Positions 1-11,080 of a stretch of 64,000 bases of DNA are shown one piece after another (positions within the stretch are counted from its first letter, which is position 1; each line of letters opens with the position of its first letter). Origin of the DNA: Daucus carota subsp. sativus. Its lineage: Eukaryota > Streptophyta > Magnoliopsida > Apiales > Apiaceae. Location of the stretch: assembly GCF_001625215.2 (NCBI RefSeq), contig NC_030383.2, forward strand, positions 756,779 to 820,778, in the 5' to 3' direction. The position numbers and the translations under genes are program-made. The notes beneath the pieces were generated by a model. That model saw nothing but the letters and a program-made list of their open reading frames with translations. It searched no databases and was not told where the DNA came from.

Positions 1-1434
1 TAATTCCATGACCGAGATGTTATAACCACATGAGGCTTTGCTATAACCTGTGAATCCAGCATCTTTGATCAAGGCCGCGAACTCGTTCTCAGTTCTCTCT
101 TTTCCACTAGGAGTTCGTGTCAGCATTGCAACATCGATATCATACACATGTTTTGTTGCAATGTCAGAGTCCGGTACCTCCTGCGAAATTGATTCTACAA
201 TTATCACTTTCCCTTTCTTCGTAAGTGCTTGATAGCAATTCTTCAACAACTTCAAGCATCGTTCATCGCTCCAGTTATGACATACGTACTGTAAGAATAC
301 AAGCAGATCTAGTTAACAGCTGAATTGAAGATAGTATTGTACTTTGGATAGAAATTTCAGACAATTTCTCAAATTTCGGTATCAGGAAAAATAAATAAAT
401 GTCACCTTCATGAAAATAGCATCCCCTCTCGGCACACTAACAAACATGTCACCCCCGACATGCTCCACACCTGCATAATATCTTGCTAGTGTCAGCAGGG
501 GCGAAACCAGGATTTCAAGAAAGTCGGGACTAGCTAAGAATAGTGAAATTAATTTTTGAATGTCAGTCGGGCTTAATATTATATATGTACCTGGATAAGG
601 TGGAGCATCTTTGACAACATTGGGGAGATCAAAGTTAATCCCTTTGATAGCAGGGTAACTAGAGATGATCATACTTAGGGTGGCCCCCGTGCCTCCGCCG
701 ACATCCACCAAAGTTGTCAGGCCTTCGAAACCGTTATAGGTTTGCAAGATTTTCTTCATGGTAAGGGTAGAATGGCTAGACATTGCCTGGTTGAAGACTT
801 GGCTAAATCTGGGGTCTTTGCGGTTGTACTCAAATACATTCATTCCGTGAGCTTTCTCAAAAGCTATTCCGCCATCAAGTACCGCGTCTTTCAAATGGTA
901 CCTGTATTAATACAAAAATGATAATTATGTTTGGCAATGTACATCTGACGGTCTCATGGTCTAATGATATCAAAAACAAGATGTTTAAATGAGTTGTTAT
1001 ATATTTGATTACCAGGTCTCCATAAAGATTTTGTCATGATTCATGAGCAAATACGGAGCCATGGACACACCATCGGAGCTTTTAACAAAAAACTTGCACA
1101 CCGGGGCCAAGCCGTAAAGGCGCTCAATATGACCATCCGTCGACTCACGAATTCTACACTCGAGCACAGAGTAACTAGCTAGGAACCGGAGGATACGGTC
1201 TAGCATGACTGGTGTGCCTTGTTGGCTGGACGGAAGCTGATCCGCTAGCTCGGAAGGCGATACATAAGCGCCTGGACCAGCCTTAGAAATGGCTTCCAGA
1301 AGGTCCAATTCAATTGCTGACATTAGTACCATGGGCAGAAAGGAAGCACCTACTAACTGCATGGCAAACATGTAAGCTCCTTCTTCCTCTCCCTCTGTTT
1401 GTACTTTCGGGTTCATTTCAGTCGTTAAAGTCAT
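1..1434 (-). CDS. O-methyltransferase gene A (COMT-type), 3' end cut by window
   Basis: SAM-dependent O-methyltransferase of the plant caffeic acid OMT family, which transfers a methyl group to a phenolic hydroxyl in the cytosol; substrate unknown. Exons on the minus strand: 1013-1434, 591-901, 406-470 and 1-288, with GT/AG borders and matching phases. The chain is about 364 residues, and only the last two codons and the stop lie outside the window. Visible are the N-terminal dimerisation region, the SAM-binding VDVGGGTG, the catalytic-base motif CHNWSDE and the later GKERT motif carrying a family catalytic Glu. The start at 1434 is the first in-frame ATG, about 105 bp below a TATA box. It is nearly identical to gene C (5546-7016). 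It is related to, but clearly diverged from, gene B, with which it is divergently arranged. Confidence 0.9.
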
Positions 1435-1537
1435 AATTTCTACAGATAGAAATTGCTGGAAAATTGTATCTGATATTTTCGTATGCTGAAGAATCAGACC
1501 AAGAGGATGTGTATCATTGAGTACCCCTGTGCTCGAC

Positions 1538-1545
1538 TTTATATA
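1538..1545 (-). promoter_or_regulatory. TATA box of OMT gene A
   Basis: TATATAAA reads on the minus strand about 105 bp upstream of the ATG at 1434. The same box, in the same sequence context, stands before gene C. Confidence 0.6.
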
Positions 1546-2599
1546 GAGTCCAATACTAATGTGCGCACAATTTTTTCATCTATCCAGTAAGATTTCAGTT
1601 GTGATAGTATGATTTCTACCAACAATAATAGTGTAAAATTTTGCTAATTCAACTATAATTGCAGGGATTCAAAGAATATCAAGTTCCAGGAAAGAAATTA
1701 ACGCGATCCTTGTCATTCCACATCCACATCCTAGCAAGGATATTACAATTTACAGGAGCATGACTTCATTCGTGACAGCATAATTTCTGCGAAAATGACA
1801 CTGAGGAATCTGACAGAGTATTTACTATAGAAATCTAATATTTTTCAAGACCGAGTTCTAACATTATGTTATGTTCCCGATTCTTCAGAAACCTTAAGGT
1901 ATCAGAAAGATTGATTTAACCGGATCATAATATTGGCTTTCGAGAAAGTAAGTGTTAAGATACCATATATAATCATGTTAATGAGTTAATCCCTTCCCCA
2001 AAGTATTCCTGGATGGGGGCACATTATACTAATTAATTAGCAAAATTAAAGAACTCGACATCTAGGAACCATTTCGGGTTCCTTGTTCAAATTATTTTGC
2101 GTCTTCTGAAATTTTCGATGAAATTCTACCGTCCCAAAATATCGGTTTATTGATATGTGATGTTAACTCCCAGTTGTGTTTAAAAAGATGAACAAATTTC
2201 AGCATTTGACCTTTCTTTTTTGGGTAACCCTGCATTTGACCTTTTTTGCTTGTTCACATCTTTGAATAATCCAGTGCAAGCCACTCCACACAAAACTTCA
2301 AAGGTTCATTAATGTTGTACATAGTCCTGGAGATTACCGCATCAAGACCACCATTTTTCTAAACTGTGGATCAGACTTTCGGACTTTTCAGCACTATTTC
2401 ATCGACTTCGTGCCCACTTACATTCAAAATTTTTTAAAATCAAACTTTGCTCCATGAGTCAATTTATACTGCAGGCTTTTTGCGGATCCTAATTGTTTGA
2501 ACCGGCGGTATGATGTAATGTGAGTGATTAGTACTTGTAATAATTACCCTGTCACGAAGGTAATCATGCGTATGTAATAATCTCAGGCATCGCACTGGC

Positions 2600-2608
2600 T
2601 ATATATAG
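2600..2608 (+). promoter_or_regulatory. TATA box of OMT gene B
   Basis: TATATATAG lies about 60 bp before the ATG at 2668. It is the only strong TATA-like stretch close to this start. Confidence 0.55.
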
Positions 2609-2667
2609 TCCGGCTCACTGGGACTCGATGCTATCAATTCCATCACTGATCTCGATCCGTAAAAATT

Positions 2668-4712
2668 ATGAATTCAACCACCGAGATGAATCTGAAAGTA
2701 GAAGCACAAGGAGAGGAAGAAGGAGAATACATGTTTGCCATGCACATCCTAGGTGGTTCTTTTCTTCCCATGGTACTCATGTCAGCAGTACAACTAGACC
2801 TTCTGGAAACCATGGCTAGAGCAGGTCCAGGCACTTACGTCTCCCCTTCCGAGCTCGCGAAGCAGCTTCCGTCTAGCCACCAGCACACGCCGGTTATGCT
2901 TGACCGCATTCTTCGCTTCCTAGCTACTTATTCTGTGCTCAGCTGTAGAATCTGTGAGTCTGCGCATGGGCAGATCGAGCGGCTTTACGCCTTGAACCCA
3001 GTGTGCAAGTTTTTTACTAAAAGCTCCCAAGGGGCGTCACTCGTCCCGTATTTGCTCATGAATTGTGACAAAATCTTTAACGAGCCCTGGTAATATTTCA
3101 TCCAATTCTTTATATTTCATCAACTACTCTCGCTACTTTTCCCACTGTACCTACTTTATATACTACTAAATATCAACCAATCTCACCACTATCCTCATTT
3201 TTCTTCCTTTTTCATTCTTATTACAAATATACAAATACAAATATCAAGTTAGTATTATTGCAGGTACCATTTAAAAGATGCGGTGCTTGATGGCGGAATA
3301 CCTTTTCAGAAGGCTCACGACATGACATTATATGAGTACAACGGCAAAGACCTCAGATTCAGCCAACTCTTCAACCATGCAATGTCTACTCACTCTACTC
3401 TTAACATGAAGAGAATCTTACAAACCTATAATGGTTTTCAAGGCCTGAAAACTTTGGTGGATGTCGGTGGAGGCACCGGGGCCACCCTAAGTATGATCAT
3501 CTCTAGTTACCCTGCTATCAGAGGGATTAACTTTGATCTCCCCGATGTTGTCAAAGATGCTCCATCTTATCCTGGTAGATTGATTAATCACCAACGCAAA
3601 CATCTTAATAATTAGAGAACGATATGTGATACAGTGAAAAAAATATTTTAATCCCAACTGACCTTCAAAAATCAATCAACAATTTTTCAGTATTAATACT
3701 AAGATATATCAGTGTTGCCACATCTCAGTGTTGATATATCGTTAATTTTGGTTCGACTGAAATTTGGTTATGCAGGTGTGGAGCATGTCGGGGGTGACAT
3801 GTTTGATAGTGTGCCGAGAGGAGATGCTATTTTCATGAAGGTGACAATTTTTTTGATCTGAAATTGAATTTTTGGGGTAGGGTGAGGCAGATAATAAGAT
3901 ATCTAAATCATGAAGCAAAAAATTATTGTGCCTAACAATTATATTGGAAAAAAAAAAAGAAATGACATTAATAATATTTTATGAAATCAAGATATTAACA
4001 GCTATTTTTTTAATTAGATGACATATTTTTATCGGTGGAGATTTTTGTGTTAAGAGGGATCATTTATGAGATTAGGGTCGACCTAACTGAAAAGTAGCTG
4101 TTAGTGTGCGCTCGTGAAAACACAATAAAAAATTCGAAATTTTATATGTAAAGTACATTAATAGCACATATACTTCCTCTGTTTTATTATTGACACTTCG
4201 ACTTTTGACACATATTATACGTGTTTTGACCGGGTAGTTAAAAATATTGTTTTTGATCGATTTTTTTATAAATTTTTGAGTATATATTTTTATAAGAAAA
4301 TGAAAATTTTAAAAATAATATTTTTACTACTATGCCAAAAGTCAAGTCGTCAATAATAAAAAACAGACGGGGTAATAAATTCAGCTGTTAACTGATCAAT
4401 CTACTTGTATACTTGCAGTATATATGTCATAACTGGAGTGATGAATATTGCTCGAAGTTGTTGAAGAATTGCTATCAAGCACTTGCAGAAAACGGTAAAG
4501 TGATAATTGCAGAATCGATTTTGGAGGCACCAGACTCTAGTATTGAAACCAAGAACGTGTACGATTACGATATAGCAATGCTGACACGAACTACAGGCGG
4601 AAAAGTGAGGTCTGAGAACGAGTTTGCTGCCTTGATTAAAGATGCCGGATTCAGAAGTTACAACAGAGCATGTCGTGCTTATAGCATTTGGGTCATGGAA
4701 TTATATAAATAA
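2668..4712 (+). CDS. O-methyltransferase gene B (COMT-type, altered catalytic Glu)
   Basis: Same family as genes A and C, opposite strand. Exons: 2668-3089, 3264-3574, 3776-3840 and 4419-4712. The introns keep phase and the product is 363 residues, the usual COMT length (about 365). SAM-binding VDVGGGTG is at about residues 206-213 and the catalytic-base His at 270 in CHNWSDE. The Glu matching alfalfa COMT E297 is at 298. At the place of the second family catalytic Glu (alfalfa E329, in GGKER) the sequence reads GGKVR, so Val329 replaces Glu. Genes A and C keep Glu there. Either activity is reduced or the chemistry differs; the reading frame is otherwise intact. A Stowaway-like MITE sits in intron 3. 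Confidence 0.9.
4173..4372. mobile_element. Stowaway-like MITE in intron 3 of OMT gene B
   Basis: The ends are inverted-repeat related (CTTCCTCTGTTTTATTATTG on the left against the complement of the right end, CCCCGTCTGTTTTTTATTAT). They are flanked by TA on both sides. Length is 200 bp with no coding capacity. The TA duplication and CTCC-type termini fit Stowaway (Tc1/Mariner-derived). Confidence 0.7.
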
Positions 4713-5545
4713 CTCTCTGTTAAATACCGGGATTGGAAATTTGGTTTATGTTATATTATATAGCTTATAACCGGAATTATGAGGTGGTTTATTATATTTG
4801 TTATATATGTTTTAATATTTAATTTTGTTTTGAAGATAAGATTTTATCAGAATAATATGTGCTTTTTAGTTAAAATAAATTTTAAATAAAATCAAACATG
4901 ATTTTGTTGGATGTGACATTTTATATAAATAAGTTAAACCCGTCAAAAATCTAATTAACTATAATTTTGTTGGGTCGAATTTAAAACCGTCATGAAGGGA
5001 TATTTTTCCGTTTAAACGATGAATGTTGGATATCAAAATTCAAATGACTAAAATAACAAATTATATCAGATAAAATTGCCCTAGTTCAAATTGATGTTTA
5101 ATTACAAATTCGACCAAATTTAATCGAGTAATTATATTTGATTAATCTGATTCTATGGATGTGAAGATCGTGGAAATCGAAGAATATACACAAAAAATTA
5201 ATAAATTTCAATAATTCATATCTTTGGTACTAGTGTAATAAATATAAATATACGATGTTTATCTCAAATTTGATCCCAACTCCTAAAATCGAATATAAGA
5301 TAAAGCAATCGAACAACAATAGAAACAATCACTTTTACAAGAGGTCAAAAGTTCTTCTCTTGAATTCTCAAAACACAATATGCGTGAAATTTGTAAAAAA
5401 AACCTATTAATATGGGAAGGAGGGGATAAAAACAAAATATAATCATATGAATTTCCAATCACAGCCAGCGTAATTAATAAGTTTGTACGCAAATACAATA
5501 CCATATTTTGATTTATTCAAAATAAAAATTCCATTTCCATAAAGA
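4713..5545. other. AT-rich spacer between OMT genes B and C
   Basis: The 3' ends of genes B and C converge here. I see no gene, RNA gene or clear repeat. The short ORFs have no recognisable motif. Confidence 0.5.
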
Positions 5546-7016
5546 TTATTTGTATAATTCCATGACCCAGATGTTATAACCACAGCAGGCTTTGCTATAA
5601 CCTGTGAATCCAGCATCCTTAATTAAGGCCGCGAACTCATTCTCAGTCCTCTCTTTTCCACTAGGAGTTCGTGTCAGCATTGCAACATCGACATCGTACA
5701 CATGTTTTGTTGCAATGTCAGAGTCCGGTACCTCCTGCGAAATTGATTCTACAATGATCACTTTCCCTTTCTTCGTAAGTGCTTGATAGCAATTCTTCAA
5801 CAACTTCAAGCATCGTTCATCACTCCAGTTATGACATACGTACTGTAAGAATACAAGTAGATTTAGTAATTAACAGCTGAATTGAAGATGGTATTGTGCT
5901 TTGGATAGAAATTTCACACAATTTCTTAAATTCCGATATCTGGAAATAAATAAATTTCACCTTCATGAAAATAGCATCCCCTCTCGGCACACTAACAAAC
6001 ATGTCACCCCCGACATGCTCCACACCTGCATAATATCTTGCTAGTGTCAGCAGGCGGGGCGGAACCAGGATTTCAAAATAGTCGGGACTAGCTAAGAATA
6101 GTTAAATTAATTTTTGAATGTCAGCCGGGCTTAATATCTATATATGTACCTGGATAAGGTGGAGCATCTTTGACAACATTGGGGAGATCAAAGTTAATCC
6201 CTTTGATAGCAGGGTAACTAGAGATGATCATACTAAGGGTGGCCCCCGTGCCTCCTCCGACATCCACCAAAGTTGTCAGGCCTTCGAAACCATTATAGGT
6301 TTGCAGGATTTTCTTCATCGTAAGGGTAGAATGACTAGACATTGCCTGGTTGAAGACTTGGCTAAATCTCGGGTCTTTGCGGTTGTACTCAAATACATTC
6401 ATGCCGTGAGCTTTCTCAAAAGCTATTCCACCATCAAGCACCGCGTCTTTCAAATGGTACCTGTATTAATACAAAAATGATAATTATGTTTGGCAATGTA
6501 CATCTGACGGTCTCTTGGTCCAATGATATCAAAGACAAGATGTTTGAGCGAGTTATTATATAATAAAGGACAAACAAATATTTGTATAGATTACCAGGTG
6601 TCCATAAAGATTTTGTCATGATTCATGAGCAAATACGGAGCCATGGACACACCATCCGAGCCTTTAACAAAAAACTTGCACACAGGGGCCAAGCCATAAA
6701 ACCGCTCGATATGACCATCCATCGACTCACGAGTTCTGCACTCGAGCACAGAGTAACTAGCTAGGAACCGGAGGATACGGTCGAGCATGACTGGTGCGCC
6801 TTGTTGGCTGGACGGAAGCTGATCCGCTAGCTCGGAAGGCGATACATAAGCGCCTGGACCAGCCTTAGATATGGCTTCCAGAAGGTCCAGTTCTATTGCT
6901 GACATTAGTACCATGGGCAAAAAGGAAGCACCTACTAACTGCATGGCAAACATGTAAGCTCCTTCTTCCTCTCCCTCTGCTTGTACTTTCGGGTTCATCT
7001 CGGAAGTTAAAGTCAT
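5546..7016 (-). CDS. O-methyltransferase gene C (COMT-type)
   Basis: Complete four-exon gene: 6595-7016, 6150-6460, 5961-6025 and 5546-5842 on the minus strand, 364 residues. An in-frame TTG lies upstream at 7043, but the first ATG (7016) matches the start of gene A. Conserved features are VDVGGGTG (SAM), CHNWSDE (catalytic base His) and GKERT (second catalytic Glu). Exon lengths equal those of genes A and B (422, 311 and 65 nt), so the three share one ancestor. C is the recent sister of A, with only scattered substitutions, while B is more distant. The substrate cannot be read from the sequence; phenylpropanoid or coumarin-type acceptors are typical of the family. Confidence 0.92.
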
Positions 7017-8169
7017 AATTTCTACAGATAGAGATTGCTGCAAAATTGTATCTGATATGATCGAATGCTGAAGTATCAGATCAAGAGGATGTGTAGCATT
7101 GAGTAACCATGCTCGACTTTATATAGAATTTTGCTAATTCAACTATAATTACAAGAATTCAAAGAATATCAAGTTCCTGAATAGCAATTAACGCGATCCT
7201 TGTCATTCCACATCCACATCCACATCCTAACAAGGAGATTACAATTTGCAGGAGCATGACTTCATTCGTGACAGCATAATTTGCACGAAAATGACATTGA
7301 GGAATCTGACAGAGTATTTATTATAGAAATCTGATATTTTTCAAGATGAGTTCTAACATTATGTTCTGTTCCTGATTATTTAAAAACCTTAAGATGTTAG
7401 AAATAAGGATTTAACCCGATCATAATATTGTCATAACAAATGGCTTTCGAGAAAGTAAGCGTTAAGATAACATATATAATCATGTTAATCCCTTCCCCAA
7501 AGTATTCCTAGACGGGGGCACATTACACTAATTAATTAGCAAAATTTGATAGGCTGTGTATGTTAAAATTGAAGAGAGCTGTATAACACGAATTAAATTA
7601 CGCCACTCGACATCTAGGAACCATTATATAGAAGTAGGAGCCAATCAAAATCTATCAAACTTATAGAATTTGGTGCTTAGTGTGTGCCCATGGGCCATGG
7701 ACACTAGAAAAACCGTCAAATTATTTTGCGTCTTTTGAAATTTTCGATGAAATTCTACCGTCCCAAAATATCGGTTTCTTGATATGTGATGTTAACTCCC
7801 AGTTGTGTTTAAAAAGATGAACAAAATTCAGCATTTGACCTTTCTTTTTTGGGTAACCCAGCATTTGACCTTTTTTGCTTGTTCACATCTTTGAATAATC
7901 CAGTGCAAGCCACTCCACACAAAACTTCAAAGGTTCATTAATGTTGTACATAGTCCTGGAGATTACCGTATCAAGACTACCATTTTTCTGAACTATGGAT
8001 CAGACTTTCGGACTTTTCAGCACTATTTCATCGACTTCGTGCTCACTTACATTCAAATTTTTTTAAAATCAAACTTTGCTCCATGAGTCAATTTATACTG
8101 CAGGCTTTTTGTGGATCCTAATTGTTTGAACCGGTGGTATGATGTAATGTGAGTGATTAGTACTTGTAA
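5554..8169. repeat. Duplicated OMT unit, copy 2
   Basis: Second copy of the 1-2540 unit, in direct orientation, containing gene C and its promoter. Beyond 8169 the two copies lose similarity at once, which marks the duplication border. Confidence 0.8.
7118..7125 (-). promoter_or_regulatory. TATA box of OMT gene C
   Basis: TATATAAA on the minus strand, about 100 bp before the ATG at 7016, in the same context as the gene A box at 1538. Confidence 0.6.
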
Positions 8170-8979
8170 ACATTGACATAAGGAGGATCTCCAGAAGCCT
8201 GGTACAGTTAATACAGGCTCTGCAAAAATATGAACTTGTTGATACTAGAATAGTAGAATACTAACATGAATCACTCAACTATGGAATGTAACTATTTGGT
8301 ACATGCAGATGCCGAAAAAGGCAATTTGACTAACAAACAGCCTAAAATTCACAACCTCATCCGGCCCCAACTAGCCGTCAGAGTTTGAGACTGACAGATT
8401 TGGTCTCACAGCCATCCTGTACCGAGGGCAGGGAGGCAATCGACTAGGAGTCTGAACACAGAATTATAAGAAAACTCATAAAATTGGGTATAAAATCTTT
8501 CACATAACAAGTGTTAAGTTTTGAGTGGAATGAGTCCCTGTATATACATAAATAGCACCAGTTAAAACATCTTACCTCAATTACCATTAAATTTTTTGCA
8601 AAATTTTGTACCCAATTTTATGCATGCTGCGTGCAGCATTACTCAAACTACAAAGGGTCCATTTTTTAGAAATGAAAATACAAATATAAAACTATGTTTG
8701 AGTCCAGAAAAGTATGTGCCGTGTTATTTGCAAACATGCACCTTAAACTTCAGGGAATCGTGACATTTTGATTTGCCAAGTATGAAACCAATTTTGAACA
8801 TGAACGACATGAATCGCGGGCCCGTTGCTGTGAATAAGCATGCAGGGTGGCTCCATACTATTCCTGTTTCTTGATACGATAACCTGGTGTAAAGGTTTAT
8901 CCTCAGTCGTCCCATCTGCTGGTTCGTTCTCGCCTAAAAATCTTACATATTCAAAAGCTCAACATTTAGCTAGGCATCA
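8170..8979. other. Spacer and probable promoter of the S-domain receptor kinase
   Basis: No ORF or repeat recognised. It presumably holds the 5' region of the receptor kinase that begins at 8980, but no convincing TATA element could be fixed. Confidence 0.4.
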
Positions 8980-10067
8980 ATGGAAGGCACTACTATCAAT
9001 TTGTTCTCCTCTTGTCTATTGTTAATCTTGATGTCATCCTCTGCAGCCGACACCATAACTGCAAACCAGACCATTACTGATGGACAAAAAATTGTTTCAG
9101 CTCGCGGAGAGTTTGAAATGGGATTTTTCAGCTACGAACACAGTCCACAGAATCGATATTTTGGTATATGGTACAAGAAAATATCAAGCGGAACAGTTAT
9201 ATGGGTGGCTAATAGAGAGACTGCAATTGCTAATACTTCAGGTGTTATAAGAGTCACTAGTAGGGGAATTGTTGTGAGTTCGAGTCAGAGTACTGACAAC
9301 ATAATTTGGTCATCGAATTATTTAAGATCAGTCGACAATCCAGTAGCTCAGCTACTAGATTCAGGGAATCTGGTTTTCGTGGATGGAAATGATAAAGAAA
9401 ATTTTGTTTGGCAAAGTTTTGATTATCCTGTGGATAATTTTTTGCCAGGAATGAAGTTTGGATATGATTTAGAAAGTGGCATTGACAGGTACTTTTTGCC
9501 TTATAAAAGTGATGATGATCCATCACCTGGAACCTACATTCATCGGATAGATCATAATGGTTATCCACAGCTGATCTTGTGGAAAGATTCGGATGTTTTG
9601 TATAGGACTGGACCATGGGTTGGGAATCGGTTCAGTGGCAATACTGTTCTGAAGCCTAATGGAATCTACACGAATCGATTTGTCATAACTCAGACAGAGG
9701 CTTACTATATTTCTGATCTTCTCAGTAGTTCTGAATCCGCTATCACAAGGCTGACCTTGACACCAGATGGCGAGGCACGTCGTCTGATATGGAATAGAGA
9801 GAAACAGGATTGGACGCTTATTTTAACTCTACAAGTGACTGATTGTGAGCGTTATGGTTTGTGTGGACTGAATGGTGTTTGCAATATCAACACCACTCCT
9901 AGGTGTCAATGTATGGAAGGTTTTGATCCGAAAGTTCCAGAAGAATGGGCAGCAGCAGATTGGTCTAATGGCTGTTCGCACAATGTACAGCTTGAATGTG
10001 GAAATGGAGACGGTTTTATGAGGTCGTCAGGTGTAAAATTGCCTGACACGCGATGGTCATGGTTTAA
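8980..10067 (+). pseudogene. S-domain (G-type lectin) receptor kinase, 5' part of split exon 1
   Basis: First 362 codons of an SD1-type receptor-like Ser/Thr kinase of the plasma membrane. It has a signal peptide (about residues 1-23), a mannose-binding B-lectin domain (about 25-150), an S-locus glycoprotein domain (about 200-310), an EGF-like Cys-rich stretch and the beginning of the PAN/apple domain. At codon 363 the reading frame enters an Athila-like LTR element and stops 11 codons later (stop at 10099-10101). A truncated secreted lectin-like protein of 373 residues could still be made. The ATG at 8980 is the only one that puts a hydrophobic leader in place. The remaining exons resume at 23391. 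Confidence 0.9.
10063..10067. repeat. Target-site duplication, left (TTTAA)
   Basis: TTTAA directly precedes the element's TG terminus and is repeated at 23386-23390 directly after its CA terminus. Five bp is the usual size for Ty3/Gypsy integrases. Confidence 0.88.
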
Positions 10068-11080
10068 TGATAGAATATATTTTTATATATATTCTATATG
10101 ATTTTATTCTCATATTTCATTATATTTTGCACTGATTTGGATTTTTATTAATAGATTTTAATGTTTTATTGTAGGAAATAAAGAATTTCTAAGTTGAGAA
10201 GGATTTGAGCAAAAAGATCTATTTTTGGAGCTAAATTCTATGAAAAATCGGATTTGTTGGGCTCTACCCGGTTTCTGCACTGTTCGGGCCATATCTTGAG
10301 TTCCGGATGTCGGATTTGGATGATCTTACAGCCCACGCGAAGCTTGGGAGATTTTCTTTAATTCAGAGATAGCCCAAGAAGCAAAATCCAACTGGAAAAG
10401 CCCAGAAACAGAGAGGAAAAGACAGCTGCGAATTTTGAAGACTAATCCTACTTTGCTTTGGAGTTCTATTTTAGATATTGGTTCAAAAACATTAAAAACA
10501 ATTATTATTATTGTAGGAATAGAAAAAGATATTATTTTAGTTTTTATTATTAGTTGGGAGAAAAGGAGATATATAGGACTTACGTTAGTTAGGTTTGGGG
10601 CTATCATCTTCCTCCTCCCGTAGACACTGCAACCTTTTTGGGTTTTAGCTTGGATATTAAGTTCTTGATTAATACAAGTTTAAGGTATTCTTATATATTC
10701 TCTCTACATGTCTTTGATGATTGTTTATGTTTCTTCTATTCTTAGCATGAGTGAGTAATTCTTTTCTAGGGCGTAAGGAGAATCCATGGTTACACCATAG
10801 TATTGGTATGATGTTCACAGTAGTTTGATTGATTACAAGTAATTCTAGTCGATATGTTTTAATGCTTAATTTCTGTAATTGGCCAATATCATTGATTAAG
10901 TGTATGCGAATAAGGGTAATAAATCGAGAGATAAAGTACCCATTAGAGGCACACATACGATTAGCCGAATGAATGTGAATGCGAGAGCATCATTGGAATT
11001 CTGAGAAAGTTAATACTCGAGAGAGATTAACACATGTTCTAATTACTTGATCAGTTTAATTACTAAGAGTTGTTAATTGT
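10068..11080 (+). repeat. 5' LTR, truncated (LTR positions 1-1013)
   Basis: Matches 22040-23052 of the intact 3' LTR and then breaks off abruptly into inverted pol sequence at 11081. The short ORFs inside it recur identically in all three LTR copies and are not genes. Confidence 0.9.

Larger units (their letters stand above)
1..2540. repeat. Duplicated OMT unit, copy 1
   Basis: Gene A plus about 1.1 kb of upstream DNA matches 5554-8169 along its length. Differences seen by eye: the second copy lacks about 95 bp just upstream of the TATA box and carries about 130 bp extra near 7550-7735. Similarity ends at about 2540 and 8169. The copying therefore took in the promoter, so genes A and C may share regulation. 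Confidence 0.8.

Noticed and set aside
10326-10956. ORFs of 93, 62 and 95 codons that recur identically at 10.3-11.0, 15.4-16.0 and 22.3-22.9 kb
   Set aside because: They are copies of LTR sequence; their identity reflects recent LTR origin, not a conserved gene family.
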